Shown: one piece after another, positions 56,255 through 64,000 of the stretch | How positions within the stretch are numbered: position 1 is the stretch's first letter | Layout of the letters: each line of letters opens with the position of its first letter | Assembly (NCBI GenBank): GCA_009760885.1 | Contig: CM019696.1 | Location: 48,216,574-48,280,573, forward strand | DNA: 64,000 nt | Reading direction: 5' to 3' | Source of the DNA: Achatina immaculata | Taxonomy: Eukaryota; Mollusca; Gastropoda; Stylommatophora; Achatinidae | Program-made: the position numbers and the translations under genes | The notes under the pieces: model-generated | Told to the model about the DNA's origin: nothing | The model's input: the letters and a program-made list of their open reading frames with translations, nothing else | The model's database searches: none

Positions 56255-57410
56255 ATTACATTTACATAGACTTAAAGATATAGTGGATACCGCAATGAGA
56301 GAAGAACAAGCAAGATTTCGAAAAGGGTGAAGCTGTCTCGACCAGATCTTTACTCTAAGAATAATACTTGAAGAACATACTGAAAAGCAGAAACCATTAA
56401 TACTGAACCTCATAGACTTTAAAAAGGCATTTGATAGCATACACAGTGATTCATTATGGAGAATTTTAAGTCTATATGGAATACCATCTAAAATTATCAA
56501 CATTATTAAGGACTTCAACAATGGATATGTTTGTGCAGTCAAAACAGAAGAAGGGATGAGTGAATGGTTCTAGATTGAAACAGGTGTGAAACAAGGATGT
56601 ATACTGTCTCTTTTGCATTTTGGAATTACAATAGACTTCATAATGAAAAAATGCTGCACAGGTAACACAGGTATTGACTGGGTACATGGGACCCAACTAG
56701 AAGATCTTGATTTTGCTGATGACATAACTCTTATCAGTAATAATGTGAATTCCATGCAAGAAAAAACAGATAGCCTGTCTTCACTGGCTAGCAAAATAGG
56801 ACTTGAAATTAACAAAGACAAAACAAAAATAATGAAAATTCCCATTAATCAAAATGGAAAAAAATACACGTAGAAGGAACAGATATTGAAGAAGTCAATC
56901 AATTTGCATACCTTGGCAGCTACATAGACCAGGATGGTGACATCAGAAAGGAAGTTAGAATTAGAATTGCAAAAGCAGCATCGATCTTCAAGAATCTTGA
57001 GAACATATGGAATTCAAAAGTTATAAGCACAAAAATCCTCTTTTGAAAACAAATGCATAAGGAAAATACTCAGCATCAAGTGGAACGAATTCAAGAACAA
57101 TGCAGAGATAAGACAGATGACTGAACAATAACCAGTCTCATGGATGATCAGGAAAAGAAGATGGACATATGTTGGTCACGTTATGAGAAGAAACGATCAG
57201 AGAATCCCAAAACAAACTATCAAGTGGAACACAACAGGCCAAAGAAAAAGAGGCAGACTGCGTGAAACTCTGAAGAGGACATTGTTAAGAGAGGCCAAAT
57301 TAACAGGCATAAAATCCCTTAATGAGGTTCAAAGACTCACCGAAGACAGGAAAAATTGGTGAACTACCTTGCGAGCCCTATGTGATGTTTAACGGCACGG
57401 GAACGATATA
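56255..57410 (+). mobile_element. RTE family C reverse transcriptase fragment
   Basis: Plus-strand: FKKAFDSIHSDSLWRIL-like block, GVKQGCILSLLHFGITIDFI, QLEDLDFADDITLISNN, then after frame breaks SWMIRKRRWTYVGHVMRRND and RETLKRTLLREAKLTGIKSL. It ends in an ATATAAGA tail near 57415. Inactive. Confidence 0.85.
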
Positions 57411-57453
57411 AGAATATAAGAAAGAATATTACATTTGAACTGAATAGTTTCAA

Positions 57454-58119
57454 CTCTTTCCGTGCTTATCGTCAAAGTAGTGATGCTTCCTGTTTCTGAT
57501 GTGGTGCCTTTTGTCACTTATGTGATGCTTGGTTTGTTTCATTAAAAAAAACACCAGTGTAATGTTTAGATTGTAAATATTTAGTGTGAATTTCCCGTGA
57601 CCTTTTTCATCATAGCTGAAAGCGTGGTTAGTAACGAGTGATGTCAAGCGAAAAATGAAGAGAAACATCGAGAGATTTCAATTTCTGATGATGTAGACAG
57701 GGGTATGGACATGGCCTGTGACCAGACTACTGTTCTTGAATGTATCCCAAGTAGATCTAGACATATTAGACAACTGGAGAAGTAGTTAGAAGGTTATTTC
57801 AGACATTATTTTAGCGATAATGCAATACAGAATCACAATACGAGATCGACATGTAGTTCCTAGGCATCTCAGATGGTACATACTGTATATCTAGACCTAT
57901 CCGATGGTAGGTTGGACACAATCATTGTCTAAAAACATGACATTACTTCTTTTTTCCTAAAAAAAACTCTGCATTTATGAAATCTTCATACATTTAGTTA
58001 TATTTTGAAACACAATAAGTACACGGAAGTACATGGAAATACCGTTTCATTCAATTCTACAACTATACCCTGTATACATATCAAGACCCGTGCTTTTATT
58101 CCAGCACCCACGGAAAGAG
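57454..58119. mobile_element. piggyBac-like MITE, decayed second copy (666 bp)
   Basis: Ends CTCTTTCCGTGC and CACGGAAAGAG are inverted; flanks TCAA and TCGA are decayed TTAA sites. Internal blocks match 4433-5114 (ACTGGAGAAGTAGTTAGA, GGTTATTTCAGACATTATTT). Confidence 0.8.
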
Positions 58120-58510
58120 TCGAAATGGAAAAATACACGTAGAAGGGGCAGCTGTTGAAGAAGTCCATCAATTTGCATACCTTGGCAGCTACATAGACCA
58201 GGATGGTGACACTAGTAAGGAAGTTAGAATTAGAACTGCAAAAGCAGTATCGATCTTCAAGAATCTTGAGAACATATGGCATTCAAAAGTTATAAGCACA
58301 GCAACCAAGTTAATGGGAAGTTTCACTATTTTTGTTTTGTCCTTGTTAATTTCAAGTCCTATTTTGCTTGCCAGTGAAGACAGGCTATCTGGTTTTTTCT
58401 TGCATGGTATTCATATTGTTACTTATAAGAGTTATGTCATCAGCAAAATCAAGATCTTCTAGTTGGGTCCCATGTACCTGTGTAGCATTTTTTCATTATG
58501 AAGTCTAAAC
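58115..58510. mobile_element. RTE family C fragment with an internal inversion
   Basis: 58115-58310 reads plus (LGSYIDQDGDTSKEVRIRTA motif). 58310-58510 reads minus (reverse complement of the FADDITL region). In the copy at 56700-57000 these pieces are adjacent in one orientation. Confidence 0.7.
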
Positions 58511-58899
58511 ATACATACCATCTACCGCTCCTTATACAATCGCTTCAGTAACGTTTGTTACTTTAAATGACGTCGTATGTGATGTTTGCGATCTGTCTGC
58601 TACAACTGGCAACAGTCTTTTGTTGTCAATGCGGTAACTTGAGCTCGATGCCGCTGCATGCCTCACAGTCCAATAACAAACACTTGACAACCATTCTTCA
58701 AACAATTTGTGTACATTGGAGAAAATGGACTTGCGAGATCTCGTTACACGAGAACTATGGTTTACTATTTATTTACTAAAAATTTCACTCTTCTGCTTTG
58801 TGCTGCTTAAATTAACCAAAAACCTGTTTTTTTCCTGAAATCTGCATGCTATTATAACATTATAAATAATTTAATTTCAAATCCGGCTAATAATGCGGA
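58511..58899. other. Intergenic stretch between CEP104 and SSR3
   Basis: Nothing recognised. It could hold CEP104 5' UTR or promoter sequence, but no signal supports that. Confidence 0.3.
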
Positions 58900-58929
58900 C
58901 ATATGTAGGTTTGTCAAAAATCCGTGACA

Positions 58930-59822
58930 AATTAACCCAAGTGTCAGATTATCGAAGTTACTTCCAGCCTCTTGAGGCGCCACTTTCGCTTTTATTATCT
59001 CAGTATATGCAAGAAAGTGACATAATTATGTATCATTTATGGTTTATGACCTGGGTCATCATCACTGCACTCCGGACATGTCCTTAGGTGCTTGTGGTCA
59101 CAGCTAAGGCACCGCTGGCTCTCTAGATTGTTCTGCCCGCCTAAAGTGATGTGAATACCCATGCACTCCTTTGATGTCGTACAACTAACCCGTCTGTGTA
59201 AATCACAACATTTATCTCAATGGAGTTTTCACTACGAGGACGTTGATCTCAGCATTTACAGCAAATGGAGTCTGCTCCCTGCTTATTTTGTCAAGCGTGA
59301 CAATGAAAGAGAAGGTGCCCCTGAACGCTGGAGGCACATGTTGATGTTGTTGGGTTCACAGACCTGCTTGATGACATCTTCTGCATGACCCGTCCATGAT
59401 TTGCCCATCTTTAGCCTGTCATCATTTTCTTTGAAGAGCTCTTGGTGCAGTGGGTGCTCACTGTCTGCGCTTATCTTGAGGCATGCACGTGCCCTCCACA
59501 TCTTGATCCTGTGATTCATGGTCGGAAGATCAAGCTGGTATATCATCGCTACACAAGAAGCGTCTCTCGTAAACCCCAAGATAACTTGCATGGCTTCATT
59601 TTGCTTATTTTTTAGTTTTTCTATCTGCACAGGGCTGACGGTGAGGATGACTAGGGCGTACTCGATGGGCGCAGTGACCAGTCCCTTGTAAAGAAGTATA
59701 AGTAGCCTCTTCTCAGTGCTGACAGCTGTCGTGACCTTCATTGCCGATAGACCTTTAATCTTAATTCGATGGGGATTAAGAACCTTTTTTTTTTTTTTGC
59801 TTTCTATCAGAAGAATGCACAA
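58930..59822 (-). mobile_element. I/Jockey-type LINE remnant (reverse transcriptase end plus RNase H)
   Basis: Minus frame 59822-59283 reads a reverse transcriptase C-terminal part (LLILLYKGLVTAPIEYALVI, KNKQNEAMQVILGFTRDASC). Further on, near 59200, VIYTDG suggests an RNase H start. Decayed. Confidence 0.7.
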
Positions 59823-60067
59823 ATATTTGTACAGAAATAATATCTCACCTGATCGATAATTTGAAAAATATTATAAAAGAGACAAACTTTCTTTAGTCAG
59901 TTCTGCTAAGTCATTTATTGTTACTTGTCTCGTCTTTGTAATATCTATTTTCTTCATGTTATCTATTACAAAGTAATTTGAAGCCTTGTTAATGTCTTAC
60001 AATATTTTATTGTAAATGGTTTGAATGTTAGACTTACCGTGATCCCTTTCCGGTTGTAGACTTCAAG
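59823..60067 (+). promoter_or_regulatory. Presumed SSR3 5' flank / UTR
   Basis: This is the 245 bases between the LINE remnant and the SSR3 start codon. A pyrimidine stretch CCCTTTCCGG lies about 22 bases before ATG and could be a start site. There is no clear TATA box at a standard distance. The promoter role is inferred from position only. Confidence 0.4.
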
Positions 60068-60200
60068 ATGGCAGGTGGAAAACAGAACAAGTTGTCTCGT
60101 GAAGAAGAGCTCTTGCTGCAAGATTTTAGCAGAAATGTCTCAACAAAGTCATCAGCACTGTTTTATGGAAATGCGCTTATAGTATCTGCCATTCCAATGT
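60068..60200 (+). CDS. SSR3: SSR3 (TRAP-gamma) coding exon 1
   Basis: SSR3 is the gamma subunit of the ER translocon-associated protein complex, a four-pass membrane protein beside Sec61 (family knowledge). This exon encodes residues 1-44, [20 protein letters not shown] then [20 protein letters not shown] and AIPM, matching human [20 protein letters not shown]. It has the cytosolic N-terminus and most of the first membrane segment. ATG sits in AAGATGG, a good initiation context; the donor is T|GTAAGT. The start is divergent from CEP104, about 4.5 kb away. Confidence 0.97.
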
Positions 60201-60934
60201 GTAAGTTAACTTTTTTTCAGTTTTCACAAGCAGTTGTGATAGTGCATAGAAATTGTGACGTGGCGTCTGTCAGCTTTGACGTTGAGCACGCGAGCATTTT
60301 GTCCCAACTTTATACAAGTTAAAAGTCAACAGTGGATAGCAGTTAAATGAATACATCTTACAGTTTGTGGTCTCAATGGCCGTTTCGCGTATAAAGGATA
60401 CTTTTGAAATAAATTCATTCAGAAAACATTTACTGCTCACCGTTTTACAAGAAAAGTGGAAGGAAAGGGAATAGACAACAATGGCTAGTACTAGTTTTAT
60501 CACATTTATCATTACACACATCTTTCACTATCGTGTTGAACATGAACAGGCTTCCCAACCTTGTTCGCATTGTTGACATTTATCATGATTTAAATCACAT
60601 AATTTCTTGGTGTCACAATATTAGCAGAGGATTTTCATCCATTTAATGATGTGCCAACAAGTGTTGACAATTGTGCTTCTTAATTTTATGCTGCCCTTGG
60701 TAATTCTAAACAGATCTGGAATTTTTCTTTCCCTGATGTAACATTAATTAACTGGAGAATTGACCAATTTTACTTTCATGAGATGAAGCCTTGAGCATGT
60801 AGGCCCATCTGACATTCTGAATGAAAGTAAGGCAGTGGTTTCAGCCTGCCTTTTCTCGGTATATGTACGGTTTCTTTGCTAGCCACTGTTTAGAGCAATG
60901 ATTCCATTGTTGGGGGGAGGGTGAGGGAAAAGGG
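60201..60934. other. SSR3 intron 1, left part
   Basis: AT-rich intron with nothing recognised. Confidence 0.45.
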
Positions 60935-61545
60935 TGTTGCAGGTGGGCATCAGGACCAGCTCAGAGAAAGTTTGTTGTAGGTGCATATCAGGACCAGCTC
61001 AGAGAAAGTTTGTTGTAGGTGGGTATCAGGACCAGCTTAGAGAAAGTTTGTTGCAGGTGCATATCAGGACCAGCTCAGAGAAAGTTTGTTGCAGGTGCAT
61101 ATCAGGACCAGCTCAGAGAAAGTTTGTTGCAGGTGCGTATCAGGACCAGCTTAGAGAAAGTTTGTTGCAGGTGGGCATCAGGACCAGCCAGAGAAAGTTT
61201 GTTGCAGGTGCATATCAGGACCAGCTCAGAGAAAGTTTGTTGCAGGTGCATATCAGGACTAGCTCAGAGAAAGTTTGTTGCAGGTGGGCATCAGGACCAG
61301 CTTAGAGAAAGTTTGTTGCAGGTGGGCATCAGGACCAGCTTAGAGAAAGTTTGTTGCAGGTGGGTATCAGGACCAGCTCAGAGAAAGTTTGTTGCAGGTG
61401 GGCATCAGGACCAGCTCAGAGAAAGTTTGTTGCAGGTGGGCATCAGGACCAGCTCAGAGAAAGTTTGTTGCAGGTGGGCATCAGGACCAGCTCAGAGAAA
61501 GTTTGTTGCAGGTGCATATCAGGACCAGCTCAGAGAAAGTTTCTA
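60935..61545. repeat. 38-bp minisatellite (16 copies)
   Basis: Units GTTTGTTGCAGGTGGGCATC then AGGACCAGCTCAGAGAAA. In SSR3 intron 1. Confidence 0.95.
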
Positions 61546-61872
61546 TGGGTGGTAGGGATGTGGCCCTGGATGAATGCAAGGAGCAGTCCAGAATAGTTTG
61601 TGAACCACTGATGTGGAGATCCACAAGTTTGTGTGAGTACCTGTTATGGTCTGCTGCTGCTTTCTTAGATAGTGACAAACTCTGTACCTAGAAGTCTTTG
61701 CACCATCCACCACCTAATGAATAAGTCGGAGGAGGCATCTGCAAGCTGTCAGAATATAACACAGATGGTGGTGATAAATTCTCACTTTTTGTCCTGACTA
61801 GAACTGTAAGGGCTCCATTTTACTTCACTTACCCATTCTGTTTTTTAAAAAAAACTTGTAATATTTTAATAG

Positions 61873-61999
61873 GGTTATTCTGGCGTATCCATCAAATGGA
61901 CCTTTATCAGTCAGCCATCATCTTTGTCATCGGCACTATTATCAGCACATACCTGGTGGCAATGGCATACCGTAATCTGAAGTTTATTCTCAAACACAA
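61873..61999 (+). CDS. SSR3: SSR3 coding exon 2
   Basis: Completes Trp45 and reads [20 protein letters not shown] then [20 protein letters not shown], matching human WLYWRIWHMDLIQSAV and STYLVAFAYKNVKF. It contains the second membrane segment. The acceptor is TTTTAATAG and the donor AA|GTAAGT. Confidence 0.97.
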
Positions 62000-62337
62000 G
62001 TAAGTGTGTATCATTTGCTCAAGTAACTGTAAAATATTTACTTGAAAAAAAAATTATTAATCAAAACTTTTTATTGTGACTTGTCAGAGTATGATGGGAT
62101 AGGAAATGAAAGTATCATTTTTACTCAGATTAGTCACTTTTCCAAGTAAGTGTTACAAGTCTCAAAAGGTTTACTTCAAAAAAAAAAAAAACATGCCCTA
62201 TGTGATTATTACTGCCAAAAATACAATGGCATGCTTTTGGCCTTTGTTCACTACAACTAAATATATGTTTATGCTCGTGTATGTGCACATACACATATTT
62301 TTTTCATCACATTTGCATTGTGTCACACAGTAGAAGG

Positions 62338-62578
62338 GGTGTCTGAGTGCCGAAGTGGTTTGTGCACCAGTCTCTCAAGGCGGAGATTGTGAGTTCAAAT
62401 CTGGCTGGAGGCACCCCAGTCACCCAGATGTAGAAATGGGTACCTGACTTCTTCTGGAGTTGGGGAAGGAAAGGCAGCCAGGTGTGATGCTGACCACATC
62501 ACCCTGTAGTGTGCTGACAGGTCAAGGACAATATGAGCACTAGCACCATGTGCCTCTGAGGCATGACTTTACCTTACA
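62338..62578 (+). mobile_element. tRNA-derived SINE with intact acceptor-stem arms
   Basis: Head GGGGTGTC ... GGCACCCC pairs over 8 bases; B box GAGTTCAAATC; core AGGTGTGATGCTGACCACAT as in the other SINEs. In SSR3 intron 2. Confidence 0.85.
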
Positions 62579-62911
62579 CTATTAGATACATCAACAAATT
62601 GATCTGCAGAGACCATTACACACAGTCTTCTAGCATCGAACAAGGAACATCACTCTCAACAAACACTTTTCACGGAGTGACTGCGGAATATATATCATGC
62701 ATTTCAGAAAATTAAAAGAAAATACTAATAAAGAAATGAGTTTGAACAAGTTTTACTGTAAATACAACTTCTCTTCTACATCTTCTCTGTGTCTCTGAGA
62801 CTGTTTCTTTGCTATCTGTTCCTCTAGGAGTTTCCTGTAGTTGTTCTATTCTTACATTGTTTACCATCAGCATTGTTAGTCTTACTCTGTTTAATTGTCT
62901 ATGTCTGACAG

Positions 62912-63004
62912 GATTGCTTTGAAAAGAGAAGACGCCGTTGCCAAAGAGATGATGAAGAAATTTGCTGATGATAAAAGAATGACAAAGAAGGAGAAAGATG
63001 AGAG
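62912..63004 (+). CDS. SSR3: SSR3 coding exon 3
   Basis: Reads IALKREDAVAKEMMKKFADD then KRMTKKEKDE, the charged cytosolic helix region of TRAP-gamma (human REDAVSKEVTRKL, SRKEKDER). The acceptor is TGTCTGACAG and the donor AG|GTAAGC. The last two membrane segments and stop lie beyond the right edge. A 31-bp array starts about 6 bases after the donor. Confidence 0.96.
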
Positions 63005-63009
63005 GTAAG

Positions 63010-63960
63010 CTCCGGCAAGATCTCAGATTGCTGCAGTAACCCCAGCAGGGTCTCACTTTGCTGCAATAACCCCAGCAGGGTCTCACATTGCTGCAGTAAC
63101 CCTAGCAGGGTCTCACATTGCTGCAATAACCCTAGCAGGGTCTCACATTGCTGCAATAACCCCAGCAGGGTCTCACATTGCTGCATAACCCCAGCAGGGT
63201 CTCACATTGCTGCATAACCCCAGCAGGGTCTCACATTGCTGCATAACCCCAGCAGGGTCTCACATTGCTGCATAACCCCAGCAGGGTCTCACATTGCTGC
63301 AGTAACCCCAGCAGGGTCTCACATTGCTGCATAACCCCAGCAGGGTCTCACATTGCTGCAATAACCCCAGCAGGGTCTCACATTGCTGCAATAACCCCAG
63401 CAGGGTCTCACATTGCTGTAATACCCCAGCAGGGTCTCACATTGCTGCAATAACCCCAGCAGGGTCTCACATTGCTGCAATAACCCCAGCAGGGTCTCAC
63501 ATTGCTGCAATAACCCCAGCAGGGTCTCACATTGCTGCATAACCCCAGCAGGGTCTCACATTGCTCCATAACCCCAGCAGGGTCTCACATTGCTGCATAA
63601 CCCCAGCAGGATCTCACATTGCTCCATAACCCCAGCAGGATCTCACATTGCTGCATAACCCCAGCAGGATCTCACATTGCTGCATAACCCCAGCAGGATC
63701 TCACATTGCTGCATAACCCCAGCAGGGTCTCACATTGTTGCAATAACCCCAGCAGGGTCTCACATTGCTGCAATAACCCCAGCAGGGTCTCACATTGCTC
63801 AATAACCCCAGCAGGGTCTCACATTGCTGCAGTAATCCCAGCAGGATCTCACATTGCTGCATAACCCCAGCAGGATCTCACATTGCTGCATAACCCCAGC
63901 AGGGTCTCACATTGCTGCATAACCCCAGCAGGGTCTCACATTGCTGCATAACCCCAGCAG
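63010..63960. repeat. 31-bp minisatellite at the SSR3 exon 3 donor
   Basis: Units CAGCAGGGTCTCACATTGCT then GCATAACCC, about 30 copies. The first, diverged unit starts about 6 bases into the intron. Sequence from 63961 is no longer repeat. Confidence 0.95.
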
Positions 63961-64000
63961 TATTTGATGGACATAGTACTTAAAAAAGGATCCTCATCTT

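Noticed and set aside
58511..58899. CEP104 5' UTR exon or bidirectional promoter
   Set aside because: No conserved signal or splice donor could be justified; position alone is not enough.
62338..62420. tRNA gene
   Set aside because: The cloverleaf is degenerate and fused to a SINE core, so it is a tRNA-derived SINE head.

Overview
This is intron-rich animal DNA, not bacterial. Two protein-coding genes can be read from conserved exons with consensus splice sites. The repeat content suggests a lophotrochozoan, most likely a mollusc: RTE-type and I/Ingi-type LINEs, tRNA-derived SINEs with a shared core, and very many minisatellites. That placement is inference, because no species-diagnostic sequence was found.

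Gene 1 is CEP104 (centrosomal/ciliary-tip protein 104) on the minus strand. I place 23 consecutive coding exons from the start codon at 55565 down to 1033. Their reading phases fit at every junction and sum to 2298 nt, or 766 codons. They cover the N-terminal jelly-roll, the coiled coil, the TOG domain, a second short helix and the first part of the zinc-finger region. The 3' end lies beyond the left edge. Gene 2 is SSR3 (TRAP-gamma, a translocon-associated ER membrane protein) on the plus strand. Its first three coding exons lie between 60068 and 63004, and the rest is beyond the right edge. The two start codons are divergent and about 4.5 kb apart, with transposon debris between them. Nothing suggests that the two genes share a pathway.

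The CEP104 introns are mostly repeats. By rough addition about a quarter of the window is minisatellite (about 25 arrays, units of 16 to 54 bp), several with higher-order structure. Several arrays sit directly against exon borders. Three appear to be copied from a splice site: a 44-bp array below exon 3 repeats the exon end plus its 5' splice site about 16 times, an older array below exon 23 does the same in decayed form, and an array above exon 11 repeats its 3' splice site.

Mobile elements by region: a piggyBac-like MITE at 4.4-5.1 kb with a decayed copy at 57.5-58.1 kb; LINE 3' ends at 8.2-8.7 and 13.3 kb; a RIME-like non-autonomous element at 13.6-14.05 kb; a SINE interrupted by a 1.3-kb non-coding retroelement at 22.1-23.7 kb; RTE and Ingi-like pieces at 27.6-29.2 kb; and a nested pair at 36.1-43.1 kb, where a full-length Ingi-like LINE (12-bp target duplication) carries a 5'-truncated RTE LINE (11-bp target duplication) with an intact 807-codon frame. 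More RTE debris lies at 45.9-47.2, 50.8-52.4, 54.7-55.1, 55.8-58.5 and 58.9-59.8 kb. At 29.29-32.53 kb a segment of about 1.62 kb carrying CEP104 exon 10 and a RIME-like element is tandemly duplicated almost without change.
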